A stretch of 44,282 nucleotides of DNA from an uncultured Clostridia bacterium (lineage in GTDB: Bacteria; Bacillota; Clostridia; TANB77; CAG-508): contig CALXME010000008.1 of the NCBI GenBank assembly GCA_944389395.1, forward strand, positions 1-44,282, in the 5' to 3' direction. The translations under genes and the position numbers were made by a program. Below the pieces are notes generated by a model that was not told where the DNA came from, made no database searches, and worked only from the letters and a program-made list of their open reading frames with translations. Positions 1 through 7,873 of the stretch are shown piece by piece. Each line of letters opens with the position of its first letter. The stretch's first letter is position 1.

Positions 1-1060
1 AAGCTTTCTAGTCCTCTGTTTTTAGCGAAAATATACAGAGAAAGTACAGAGTTCCCACTTCGGGATATTGTTAATTTTTAATTAAATTTCATTCTTTTTA
101 CCTGAATTTATAACACTTTTATAATAATAACTAATAAAGTCACTAATTTCCTTATTCGTATTTTCATATTCAATTTGTTTGTTTTTACACAACTTATATA
201 TATCAATTAATTTAGTTCTAGTAATTGTGTTTGAAGGAATATTATCACGCACCATTAAAGCAATAACATATGTTATTACTTTAATTTTTTCTTTATTTTT
301 ACTAGATATCTGTTCTAAAATATCACAACTATATAACATCTCATATCTTTCTAATGTTTGATACAATTTTTCATAATCTACATTTTTAAATTCTTCTGGA
401 ATTTCTTTTTTATTATTAATAATAAAATTAAATAATCCATCTATCTTATTTTCTTTATTATTGTTTTTATTATTGTTTATATTAACTTCTTTTACATCAT
501 GTTGTAAAATTTCTTCATAGCTTGTCCTAAAATTATTTAATGCTTTGTTGTCAATTTTTTTAACATCTTGTTGTATAACATCTTTACTACTTGATTTTTC
601 CATTTCATTTTCTGTATCTTCTTCTATATTATCAAATAGTAATTCTTGTAATTTATTTTCATTTATAAAGTACCAAGTTTTTAATGGCATTCCTTCACTT
701 TTCATAACAATAATATCTTTTTTAACTAAATTACTGATTGCCGTTCTTTGCTGATATGCTGATAATCCAGTATTTTCTTCTATATTCTCTCTAGTTGAAT
801 AAAAGAATTCATTGACTGTTTCATCTTTCTTTTTCCAATATATATATTCTGAGCATAGTTCTCCTAGTAAAATTGCCTCATGTAATCCTATCTTTTTAAT
901 TATTTCTTTATTTACAATTATATATCCTGTATTTGATAATAAATCTATTAGCATAAATATTCCTCCCACAAACCATATAAAAACAATTTAACTTGTAGTT
1001 AGGTATTTTTTCTTTAAATTCAATATTTTAAGTCAGTGGGAGTTTTTGTTGTCTAAACAA
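1..1060. mobile_element. End of an integrated element inserted in yabG
   Basis: The yabG reading frame (minus strand) matches the YabG family up to the HLDGD motif, encoded near 1063-1080, and then runs into unrelated sequence and stops at 1033. To the left comes a replication-initiator-like gene (82-954), typical of phage or ICE cargo. The simplest reading is that the element's end lies near 1050-1062 and the rest of the element and the yabG 3' part lie left of the window. A short inverted repeat, GTTG-TCTAAA-CAAC, sits at the junction on the plus strand and could be part of a recombinase half-site. The exact boundary is inferred. Positions 1-81 contain no gene that I can recognise. Confidence 0.6.
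82..954 (-). CDS. Replication-initiator / replisome-organizer-like winged-helix protein
   Basis: The N-terminal 110 residues look like the winged-helix domain of phage and ICE replication initiators or DnaD-like replisome organizers. This includes a recognition-helix-like stretch (ENTGLSAYQQRTAISNLVKKD) followed by a wing with KTWYFINENKL. The middle is Asn/Lys-rich low-complexity linker (NINNNKNNNKENK) and the C-terminal part is helical. I place the start at the ATG ending at 954, because a strong GGGAGGA ribosome-binding site lies 7 nt upstream. A longer GTG-started frame would place that site inside the coding sequence. The gene is the only one on the mobile-element side of the yabG junction. 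The function is inferred from domain appearance and context; it could also be a plain transcriptional regulator. Confidence 0.55.
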   Translation of the reverse strand: MLIDLLSNTGYIIVNKEIIKKIGLHEAILLGELCSEYIYWKKKDETVNEFFYSTRENIEENTGLSAYQQRTAISNLVKKDIIVMKSEGMPLKTWYFINENKLQELLFDNIEEDTENEMEKSSSKDVIQQDVKKIDNKALNNFRTSYEEILQHDVKEVNINNNKNNNKENKIDGLFNFIINNKKEIPEEFKNVDYEKLYQTLERYEMLYSCDILEQISSKNKEKIKVITYVIALMVRDNIPSNTITRTKLIDIYKLCKNKQIEYENTNKEISDFISYYYKSVINSGKKNEI

Positions 1061-1404
1061 CTATCTCCATCTAAATGCAAGATTTTACCTGTTACAATTT
1101 TTTCTTTTGCTCTTGTATTTTTCATTAATATCCCTATTTTATAGTTTTTATTTTCTTGTTCTTTTTGAGATTTTTCAATTTTTTTCTCTATTTCTTCATT
1201 TTTTTTATTTAAATACTCCTTTAAATCATCTTTTTGTATAATTTCTAAATCATTTATATAGCTATCTGCTTCTACCCTTTCTGTTATTCCTTTTAAAATA
1301 GCAATATTCCCATTTTTTGTAGAAATAATAGTTTTAACAACAAATAGCACATCTTTATGGTATGATTTTCTTCCTACGATACTTCCTTTTTTTATTTCTC
1401 TCAT
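1033..1404 (-). pseudogene. yabG: 5' part of yabG (sporulation protease), interrupted by mobile element
   Basis: YabG is a spore-coat-maturation cysteine protease (peptidase family U57), made late in the mother cell. The first 113 or so residues match the family layout: a GSIVGRKSYHKDVLF opening (family IGD-VARKSY--D-LF), a charged Lys/Glu-rich middle, then TGKILHLDGD, equivalent to the GKVLHLDGD motif. Full-length YabG is about 290 residues, but here the frame leaves the family after GD(S) and ends nine codons later in unrelated sequence. The catalytic region is therefore missing from this copy and should lie beyond the left element. A good AGGTGAT ribosome-binding site and a SigmaK-like promoter precede the start, so the 5' part is not decayed. 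This is consistent with a gene interrupted by an excisable element, though simple inactivation is equally possible from this window alone. Confidence 0.75.
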
Positions 1405-1430
1405 TTTATCACCTCATCTATTGCCTATTG

Positions 1431-1458
1431 TATTTTATGTCGAAAAAAGTATTTTCGT
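1431..1458 (-). promoter_or_regulatory. SigmaK-type promoter for yabG
   Basis: On the minus strand the sequence reads AC, 17 nt, then CATAAAATA (positions 1431-1439), ending about 26 nt before the ATG. This fits the Bacillus SigmaK consensus (AC, 16-17 nt, CATAnnnTA). yabG is SigmaK-dependent in B. subtilis, so the match is independent support for the identity of the gene. The promoter call is by eye only. Confidence 0.6.
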
Positions 1459-1541
1459 GACATTACATAAGACTCCAAAAAAAAAGAATATCTATTGAAA
1501 GAAGTTTAATAAAGAAATTTAGAACCTGACCGAACTTATAC

Positions 1542-1880
1542 TTAAATGAACAAACTTATTAATAATCCAACTATGTATGCTACTGCATTTGCTATAAAAG
1601 ATGTTATTAACGCACTCTTCCATGTTATTTCTAAAAGATATTTATAAACATAGCTTTCAACTATAATAACTAATAATTCTAAGAGTAGCAAAATAACATC
1701 TCTATATACAAAAGAATATAAACTCATTATATTGTAAATATATACAACTACTGGATTTGTAAGCATATTTACCAACAATACTGGTATAAATATTTTCTTT
1801 CTCATAAATAGCAATTTTATAATTATATATTCTATTATTAGAGTTAATACAAATGATTTAACTATATTACTTATTATCAT
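1542..1880 (-). CDS. Small integral membrane protein, four predicted helices
   Basis: This 112-residue protein is almost entirely hydrophobic, with four likely membrane segments at about residues 5-25, 30-52, 58-80 and 88-110. A short positive loop (MRKK) follows the first helix. I do not recognise a family and see no catalytic motif. It starts 14 nt inside the end of the preceding 88-residue gene, which itself overlaps the MFS gene, so the three form one translationally coupled operon transcribed toward yabG. A role as a membrane partner of its neighbours is only a guess. Confidence 0.6.
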   Translation of the reverse strand: MIISNIVKSFVLTLIIEYIIIKLLFMRKKIFIPVLLVNMLTNPVVVYIYNIMSLYSFVYRDVILLLLELLVIIVESYVYKYLLEITWKSALITSFIANAVAYIVGLLISLFI

Positions 1881-2133
1881 TTTCTTTTTCTTTCTTATTT
1901 TTGATTATTCTTCTTATAATAAGTACAGCACAAACAACAACCACTAACACTAATATTCCTATAAGAATGTAATCTACTACTGGATTAGTTTCTGAAACAG
2001 GTGGTTTAATTTCACCTTTTCCCCCAGACATCTCACCATTTGTATCATTCAATATCAAATCTGCAAAGCAAGTATTATAAAAATTTAAAATAAATATTGT
2101 TATCAATGCTCCAATCTTCTTAATTTTCTTCAT
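1867..2133 (-). CDS. Small secreted/anchored protein with C-terminal membrane helix
   Basis: This is an 88-residue protein with an N-terminal signal-peptide-like segment (KKIKKIGALITIFILNFYNTCFA, likely cleavage after CFA). A short Gly/Pro-rich exposed stretch follows (GGKGEIKPPVSETNP). It ends with one membrane helix (about residues 54-75, ILIGILVLVVVVCAVLII) and a Lys/Arg-rich cytoplasmic tail. The layout resembles a minimal wall- or membrane-exposed anchor with no folded domain. Both ends overlap their neighbours, placing it in the MFS operon. No family was recognised. Confidence 0.6.
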   Translation of the reverse strand: MKKIKKIGALITIFILNFYNTCFADLILNDTNGEMSGGKGEIKPPVSETNPVVDYILIGILVLVVVVCAVLIIRRIIKNKKEKENDNK

Positions 2134-3172
2134 AATTAATTCCCCCTTTTAAATATAATTTATGTGCAAAATAAATTGATAACATTGCAAGTATTATACT
2201 TCCAATAAGTATAATAATATTATTAATTGTTATATCTATAAAACAAATCAAAAAGCCTATAAATAAAAACAGTGTATTTAAACCAACTGCACAAGCAATT
2301 TTTTTGGATAATGTGTTTTCTAAAATAGTTAATGTAATTGACATAGGAATATTAAATAGTAATATTCCTATATATGCAAAAATATGAATCTCGTAACCAA
2401 ATATCAGACTTATTGCTGAGCAAATTAGTGCTATTAAAGCTACTTTCATTAGTCCAATTTTATCAGCTAAAAATCCTCCTAGTGCTTTTCCCATCACAAT
2501 TGCTATTGTATATATAAAACCTAAGGTAAAACCACTTTTCCAAGTATATTTTATAGCACTTCCTCCAATAGATCTTACTATAATTGATATACCTATTAAA
2601 ATTACTATCAATGCAATAGTACTTTTACTAAACTCGATTTTTATATTATTTTTTAAGTATTTTTCAATTTCATTTTTTTGTACTAAAGATAATAAAGCTA
2701 TTGCCACAATAATTAAAATAAGTGGTAAATATGTAATTATTAATTCATTATGAAATGTTGTTCCTAAAAATATTCCCAATGCTCCTGGAGCTACAAATAA
2801 TCCATTTAAAAAAGCTTTCCTTTCTGCTCTGCTATAAATATTTACTCCACCTTCTAAATGAAATAAAGCATTTCCAATTCCTACAATAGTTGCAAGTATG
2901 AATGCATTATTAAAATTAATCAAATAACAAAATCCTATAAAACACATTCCTATTATTGCAATATACTTATAAACCTTAAATTTATCTAATATGTATCCAA
3001 GCGGAAATTGAAAAGCAAATGCAAAAAAATTATATATAACAATTGCAGTAACTAATTCACTATTTGTATTAACAATATGTGGTAACTTTCCTAATATAAA
3101 AATTGCACATACAAAGTCTACTATAAAATGACATAAACTATATATTGTTACAAATCCAATTTTATTTTTCAT
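2120..3172 (-). CDS. Major facilitator superfamily transporter
   Basis: This 350-residue protein has about eleven hydrophobic segments throughout its length. Between helices 2 and 3 sits the MFS-A-like loop QFPLGYILDKFKVYKY, and the matching loop in the second half is GKALGGFLADKIGLMKV, which is the internal repeat expected of MFS carriers. At 350 residues it is shorter than a classical 12-helix, 400-residue MFS protein, so one helix may be missing or very short. The substrate cannot be predicted. It is the first gene of an overlapping three-gene operon. Upstream (3173-3311) I see only AT-rich sequence with no convincing riboswitch. Confidence 0.8.
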   Translation of the reverse strand: MKNKIGFVTIYSLCHFIVDFVCAIFILGKLPHIVNTNSELVTAIVIYNFFAFAFQFPLGYILDKFKVYKYIAIIGMCFIGFCYLINFNNAFILATIVGIGNALFHLEGGVNIYSRAERKAFLNGLFVAPGALGIFLGTTFHNELIITYLPLILIIVAIALLSLVQKNEIEKYLKNNIKIEFSKSTIALIVILIGISIIVRSIGGSAIKYTWKSGFTLGFIYTIAIVMGKALGGFLADKIGLMKVALIALICSAISLIFGYEIHIFAYIGILLFNIPMSITLTILENTLSKKIACAVGLNTLFLFIGFLICFIDITINNIIILIGSIILAMLSIYFAHKLYLKGGINYEEN

Positions 3173-3311
3173 TGTTACTCCTTTTACTGCTTATAGTCTA
3201 ACTTAATCTTACTATTTATATTTATAACATAAAAAAAATTTTTCCTCAATATAATATAATGAAGTTTTTGGTTTTTTCTTTGTTCTTACATATTTTTTCA
3301 TATAAAACTCC

Positions 3312-3347
3312 AAAAAAAGGAATATCTATTAAGATATCCCCTTTTTA
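3312..3347 (-). terminator. Rho-independent terminator overlapping the spoIIID stop codon
   Basis: On the minus strand an AAAGGGGATATC arm, a short loop and a GATATTCCTTT arm are followed by a T-run. The spoIIID stop codon lies in the loop and the last Lys-Gly-Ile-Ser codons form the 5' arm. Confidence 0.75.
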
Positions 3348-3598
3348 TTTAGATGGCTATATTTTAACTTTGTGGCCATTCCTCCTCTTATGTGCCTTTC
3401 AGCTTTATTCTCATCTAATACAATTCTAACCTCTTTTGCTAGACTTGGATTTATTTTTTTTAATCTTTCTGATACATCTTTATGTACTGTACTTTTACTT
3501 ATACCAAATTTTTTAGCCGCTCCTCTTACTGTATCTTTTGAATCTATTATATAATGTGCAAGCTCTATTGCTCTTTCTTCGATTGTTTCACCCATCAT
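3329..3598 (-). CDS. spoIIID: Sporulation transcriptional regulator SpoIIID
   Basis: SpoIIID is the mother-cell DNA-binding regulator that acts between the SigmaE and SigmaK stages of sporulation. The 89-residue protein shows the family signature throughout: IEERAIELAHYIIDSKDTVRGAAKKFG, the helix-turn-helix GISKSTVHKDVSERL, and the basic C-terminal region NKAERHIRGGMATKLKY. Its length is normal. An AGGAG site lies 8 nt before the chosen ATG; a second ATG directly follows, so the N-terminus could be one residue shorter. It is monocistronic, with its own terminator fused to the stop codon. Its presence makes this a spore-forming lineage and fits with the yabG fragment nearby, a late mother-cell gene. 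Confidence 0.97.
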   Translation of the reverse strand: MMGETIEERAIELAHYIIDSKDTVRGAAKKFGISKSTVHKDVSERLKKINPSLAKEVRIVLDENKAERHIRGGMATKLKYSHLNKKGIS

Positions 3599-3695
3599 TG
3601 TTTTAACTCCTTTATGAAAATACTTTTGTTAAATTGTATTCTCATAAATACAGAGTTAGAACCTACATGCTAATTTTGTCTTTTATTATCTTAGG

Positions 3696-4358
3696 TTAAG
3701 GCAAAAATTCAACTTCTTTTTTATTATTATATATTCTATCCATCAACTCATCTGGATAATGTTCATCTAAAAACACTTCTATTTCATTAGCAGGTGGAAT
3801 GTGATTACGTCTTTTTTGTTGCCTATCAGCTGCCATACAAGAAATAGTAATATCAAAAGTCATAAATATAACAAAAAAAATTGTCACAATTCTAAAATTT
3901 CTTTTTTCTAATAATAAATCAATTTTTTGCATTCCTGGATAAAATATTTTCAAATATGCAACTGCTATAATTCCCCAATAAAAGCAATATAATAAACAAA
4001 CTCTTCCATTTAAGTTCATAAATAAGTGACTGTAATCCCATGAAATTGTACCCCAAAAAATCTCTTGAAAAAATGAACATAAATATTCTAAAATACCACC
4101 CATGAGCATACCACTAAAGAATAACTTTTTAGGTTCTTTTATTTTAGAAACTAAAAGATGATATGCTATTGCACCTATTCCGTAAATTTGTATAAAAGGT
4201 CCATAAATTAATCCTTGCCTAATTTCTAATGTTCTTGTGTATACTAAAGCATATAACATCTCTGCAAAAAAACCAAAAACACTACCAATTACAAATATCC
4301 AAAATATTTTCATGCTAAATCGAAGCATATTTTTTATCTTTATAGACATATTTTTCAT
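3696..4358 (-). CDS. CmpB-type putative ABC-transporter membrane protein (PF06541)
   Basis: This 220-residue protein has five or six membrane helices. The family-typical features are GSVFGFFAEMLY in helix 1, the conserved loop LEIRQGLIYGPFIQIYGIGA, GGILEYLCSF, and WDYSHLFMNLNGRVCLLYCFYWG. These are characteristic of the family annotated as putative ABC-transporter type IV (CmpB). The family name is historical and no ATPase is adjacent, so a transport role is not established. I place the start at the second ATG, because GAGG lies 6 nt upstream of it while the first ATG overlaps that site. The end is a charged soluble tail. Confidence 0.8.
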   Translation of the reverse strand: MKNMSIKIKNMLRFSMKIFWIFVIGSVFGFFAEMLYALVYTRTLEIRQGLIYGPFIQIYGIGAIAYHLLVSKIKEPKKLFFSGMLMGGILEYLCSFFQEIFWGTISWDYSHLFMNLNGRVCLLYCFYWGIIAVAYLKIFYPGMQKIDLLLEKRNFRIVTIFFVIFMTFDITISCMAADRQQKRRNHIPPANEIEVFLDEHYPDELMDRIYNNKKEVEFLP

Positions 4359-4394
4359 ATTATTCCTCATTTAGTTTTCTTTATTTTTATATAC

Positions 4395-5069
4395 TTATTT
4401 TATAATATCTTTTATTACTTCTCCTGCCATAATTAATCCCATAACAGATGGCACAAATGAAATACTTCCAATTGAATTATTTTTTTGCACAATTGCTTTT
4501 TCTTTAGAATATACAACCTTTAAACTTTTTATATCTCTTCTTCTTAACTCTTTCCTAATTATTTTAGCTAATGGACATACTGATGTTTTATATATATCTG
4601 CAACTTCAAATTTAGTAGCATCAATTTTATTTCCTGCTCCCATTGCTGATATTATTGGTACATTCATTTCATTAGCCTTTTCTATAAGCTTTATTTTTGT
4701 TTGTATTGTATCTACTGCATCTACCACATAAGAATAATCTGTTGTTATTAACTCTTCTTCTTTTTCGTTATTTTCAAAAACTTGTACTTTTATATTCGGA
4801 TTAATTTCTTGAATTCTTTTTTTCATAACATCCACTTTATTTTTTCCAACAGTCTTTGTCGTTGCATGAATTTGCCTATTAATATTACTATATGTGATTA
4901 CATCATTATCTACTAAAGTCAAATTACCAACACCTGCTCTTGCTAATGCTTCTACTGTATATGAACCTACTCCACCTATCCCATAAATAATAACATTTGA
5001 CTTTTCCAATTTTTCTATTGCTTTTTTACCTAATAAAATTTCTGTTCTAGAATTCCATTTTTCTTCCAT
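4395..5069 (-). CDS. tcdA: tRNA threonylcarbamoyladenosine dehydratase (TcdA/CsdL family)
   Basis: This is an E1-like ThiF/MoeB-fold enzyme that uses ATP to convert the t6A37 modification of ANN-decoding tRNAs to the cyclic ct6A form. Visible signatures are the nucleotide-binding loop IIYGIGGVGSYTVEALARAGVG (residues 25-46), the acidic residue of LVDNDVI, the arginine motif SNINRQIHA, and VVDAVDTIQTK. SAMGAGNKIDATKFEVADIYKTSVCPLAKIIRKELRRR is typical of TcdA rather than MoeB. The length of 224 is slightly short of the roughly 250 usual, lacking some C-terminal residues. Its ATG overlaps the stop of the DUF362 gene by one base (TAATG), so the two are translationally coupled. Confidence 0.9.
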   Translation of the reverse strand: MEEKWNSRTEILLGKKAIEKLEKSNVIIYGIGGVGSYTVEALARAGVGNLTLVDNDVITYSNINRQIHATTKTVGKNKVDVMKKRIQEINPNIKVQVFENNEKEEELITTDYSYVVDAVDTIQTKIKLIEKANEMNVPIISAMGAGNKIDATKFEVADIYKTSVCPLAKIIRKELRRRDIKSLKVVYSKEKAIVQKNNSIGSISFVPSVMGLIMAGEVIKDIIK

Positions 5070-6187
5070 TATTTTACCTCAATTAATTCATACTCACTAT
5101 TTCCTAATCCGATTTTAACACCATGTTCTATTTGGCTTTCCCAATTTGTTTCTGGATGATTAATATGAAAATTATCTTTTCCATCTATATGCTTTTCCAG
5201 ATGTTCTCCTAATCTACTATTTTCAAATGGTTGTTGTTTATTTACTAAATCAGCACTTGCTTTATCAATAGCTACTGGGTCAAATGATGCAAGCATTCCT
5301 ATATTTGGAACAATTGGAGCATCATTTTCTGCATGGCAATCACAATTAGGTGATACATCACAAATTAAATTAATATGGAATTGAGGTTTATCTTTTACAA
5401 CAGCTAATGCATATTCTGCCATTTTTTTATTTAAAATGTCCCCGTTTTCATCATTTGGAGAAATAATAGCGTCAAAATTACATATCCCGATACATCTTCC
5501 ACATCCTACACACTTATTGTGGTCAATTATTGCTTTTCCATCTTCTCCGTAAGAAATAGCTCCATGTGCACAAATCTTAATACATCTTTTACATTTTCTG
5601 CATTTTTCTAATATTACTTCTGGCTTACCGCTACTATGCATTTCCATTTTTCCAGCTCTAGAACCACATCCCATACCAATGTTTTTTATAGCTCCTCCAA
5701 ATCCTGTCATTTCATGACCTTTAAAATGATTTAGTGAAATAAAAACATCTGCATCCATAATTGCTCTACCAATTTTTGCGGTTTTAACATATTCTTGGTT
5801 TATCTCAATATATTCTTCATCTGTTCCTTTTAAGCCATCAGCAATAATTACATGACAACCTGTAGAAAATGGCGTAAATCCATTCAAATAAGCACTATCT
5901 ATATGGTCAAGTGCATTTTTTCTACCACCTACATACAAAGTATTACAATCTGTCAAAAATGGCTTCCCCCCCAAGTCTTTCACAACATCTGCTACAACTT
6001 TAGCATAATTTGGTCTTAAATAAGCTAAATTTCCTGGTTCTCCGAAATGTAATTTTATAGCTACATATTTATTATCAAAATCAATACCTTCTATTCCTGC
6101 TTTTTTTATTAATTTTTCTAATTTTTGTAACAAATTATAACCTGGTCTGGCTCTAAAATCTGTAAAATACACTTTTGATTTTTCCAT
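5069..6187 (-). CDS. DUF362 protein with two 4Fe-4S ferredoxin motifs
   Basis: This protein of about 372 residues belongs to the DUF362 family. The N-terminal two thirds carry the conserved DUF362 blocks (VAIKLHFGEPGNLAYLRPNYAKVV, TDCNTLYVGGRKNA, LNHFKGHEMTGFGGAIKNIGMGC). A ferredoxin-like insert follows with two CxxCxxCxxxC clusters: CRKCKRCIKIC and CVGCGRCIGIC. A later Cys-rich stretch (CDVSPNCDCH) may bind metal. The biochemical role of the family is uncertain, with electron transfer or a reductive reaction inferred. I prefer the ATG ending at 6187 to the GTG three codons earlier, since the GTG would overlap the only purine-rich ribosome-binding stretch. It is coupled to tcdA, which may point to a tRNA- or cofactor-related role, but that is inference. 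Confidence 0.85.
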   Translation of the reverse strand: MEKSKVYFTDFRARPGYNLLQKLEKLIKKAGIEGIDFDNKYVAIKLHFGEPGNLAYLRPNYAKVVADVVKDLGGKPFLTDCNTLYVGGRKNALDHIDSAYLNGFTPFSTGCHVIIADGLKGTDEEYIEINQEYVKTAKIGRAIMDADVFISLNHFKGHEMTGFGGAIKNIGMGCGSRAGKMEMHSSGKPEVILEKCRKCKRCIKICAHGAISYGEDGKAIIDHNKCVGCGRCIGICNFDAIISPNDENGDILNKKMAEYALAVVKDKPQFHINLICDVSPNCDCHAENDAPIVPNIGMLASFDPVAIDKASADLVNKQQPFENSRLGEHLEKHIDGKDNFHINHPETNWESQIEHGVKIGLGNSEYELIEVK

Positions 6188-6267
6188 TTTTATCACTCTC
6201 TTTCCTAATTATCTATATCGTAGTATATCACAAATAGATTTATTTTTCTAGGTCTTAAGATAAGTTC

Positions 6268-6296
6268 TTGTAATTTAAATGAAAATATTATATATT
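6268..6296 (+). promoter_or_regulatory. SigmaA promoter for the FAD oxidoreductase gene
   Basis: TTGTAA, 17 nt, TATATT on the plus strand, 20 nt before an AAGGAGG ribosome-binding site. The divergent gene on the other side has no comparably clear promoter. Confidence 0.6.
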
Positions 6297-6316
6297 AATC
6301 ACATAAGGAGGTATTT

Positions 6317-7873
6317 ATGCTTAGAATCAATAATATAAAAATACGAAACAATCTTTCAGACAAAGAAATTTTTGAAATAGCCATCCAAAAAAATCATATT
6401 CACCCAAATGACATCACAAAATGGTATATTTCAAAAAAATCTATTGATGCAAGAAATAAAAACGATATTCATTATACATATTCCATAGATATAGAAGTAA
6501 AAAATGAAAAAAAATATAAAAACTTAGAACAAATAAAAGAATTTGAATTACCAAAAATACAAATAAAAAATTTATCTGATAAAAAAGTAGTAATCATAGG
6601 TGCTGGTCCTGCTGGACTATTTGCTACTTTAACTTTAATAAATAATGGAATTAAACCCATTGTAATAGAACAAGGAAAGCCTGTAGAACAAAGGAAGCAA
6701 GACATAGAAACATTTCAAAAAACAGGAATTCTAAACCCAACTTCAAATGTTCAATTTGGTGAAGGAGGAGCTGGTACTTTTTCTGATGGAAAACTTACAA
6801 CTGGTATTAATAGCCCTTATTGCAAAAAAGTATTAGAAAGTTTTGTACATTATGGGGCTCCTGAAGAAATTTTATACCTATCTAAACCTCATATTGGAAC
6901 AGATAATCTTATTCATATCATTAAAAATATGAGAAATGACATGATATCAAAAGGTGTTACCTTTTTATTTCAAGAAAAAGTAACTGATTTTGAAATAGAA
7001 AATAATAAAATAACTGCTGTATTTACTTCTCGCAAAATTCCAACTAATACAGCTATATTAGCAATAGGACATAGTTCTAGAGATACTTTTTATCAATTAT
7101 TTAAAAAAGGTATTTATATGGAAGCTAAAAATTTTTCTGTAGGTGTTAGAATAGAACATTTGCAATCCACTATTAATGAAGCACAATTTGGAAACAATAC
7201 TAAATTTCAATTACCACCAGCAGACTATAAACTAGCATATCATGCACCTAATAACCGTTCTTGTTATACTTTTTGTATGTGTCCTGGTGGTGTAGTAATG
7301 GCATCTTCTAGTGAACCAAATTCTATTGTTACAAATGGTATGAGTCGATATTTAAGAGATGGTGAAAATGCTAATTCTGCTTTATTAGTAAATGTAACAC
7401 CTAATGATTTTGGAAGTAATTCTCCTCTTGCTGGAATTCAATTTCAAAAATCTCTAGAAGAAAAAGCATTTATTTTAGGTGGGAGTAATTATTATGCTCC
7501 TATTCAAAGAGTGGAAGATTTCCTTTTAAATCAACCTTCTACCAAAATAGGAAATGTCAAACCATCTTATCTTCCTGGTGTAACTCTTTGCAATTTACAT
7601 ACCATTTTACCTGATTTTGTTGCACAAACCTTAAAAGAAGGAATTTTATATTTTGATACAAAACTAAAGGGATTTGCAAGTCCAGATAGTATTTTAACAG
7701 GTGTAGAAACCAGAAGCTCCTCTCCTGTTAAAATCTTAAGAAATCAAAATCTTGTTTCTAACATCCAAGGAATTTATCCTTGTGGGGAAGGAGCTGGATA
7801 TGCTGGTGGCATCATGTCTGCTGCTGTTGATGGAATAAAATGTGCCATTTCTGTTTTAGAAAATAACATTTAA
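6317..7873 (+). CDS. FAD-dependent oxidoreductase of the COG2509 type
   Basis: This 518-residue flavoprotein has an N-terminal domain of about 90 residues followed by a dinucleotide-binding motif (VVIIGAGPAGLFATLTL, residues 90-106). The glutamate that would bind the FAD ribose is in PIVIEQGKPVEQR. Family-typical motifs follow: NVQFGEGGAGTFSDGKL, HIGTDNL, the second FAD motif in TAILAIGHSSRDTF, and the C-terminal GIYPCGEGAGYAGGIMSAAVDG. The family is annotated as uncharacterised FAD-dependent dehydrogenases and the substrate is unknown. It has its own promoter and an AAGGAGG site. Its stop codon overlaps the stop of the convergent cysteine desulfurase gene (7870-7873), leaving no room for a separate terminator. 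Confidence 0.85.
   Translation: MLRINNIKIRNNLSDKEIFEIAIQKNHIHPNDITKWYISKKSIDARNKNDIHYTYSIDIEVKNEKKYKNLEQIKEFELPKIQIKNLSDKKVVIIGAGPAGLFATLTLINNGIKPIVIEQGKPVEQRKQDIETFQKTGILNPTSNVQFGEGGAGTFSDGKLTTGINSPYCKKVLESFVHYGAPEEILYLSKPHIGTDNLIHIIKNMRNDMISKGVTFLFQEKVTDFEIENNKITAVFTSRKIPTNTAILAIGHSSRDTFYQLFKKGIYMEAKNFSVGVRIEHLQSTINEAQFGNNTKFQLPPADYKLAYHAPNNRSCYTFCMCPGGVVMASSSEPNSIVTNGMSRYLRDGENANSALLVNVTPNDFGSNSPLAGIQFQKSLEEKAFILGGSNYYAPIQRVEDFLLNQPSTKIGNVKPSYLPGVTLCNLHTILPDFVAQTLKEGILYFDTKLKGFASPDSILTGVETRSSSPVKILRNQNLVSNIQGIYPCGEGAGYAGGIMSAAVDGIKCAISVLENNI

Noticed and set aside
1033..1062. yabG truncation as another CGG frameshift
   Set aside because: No CGG or single-base insertion is present at the break. 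The sequence beyond the break does not match YabG in any frame, so a mobile-element junction is the better explanation.
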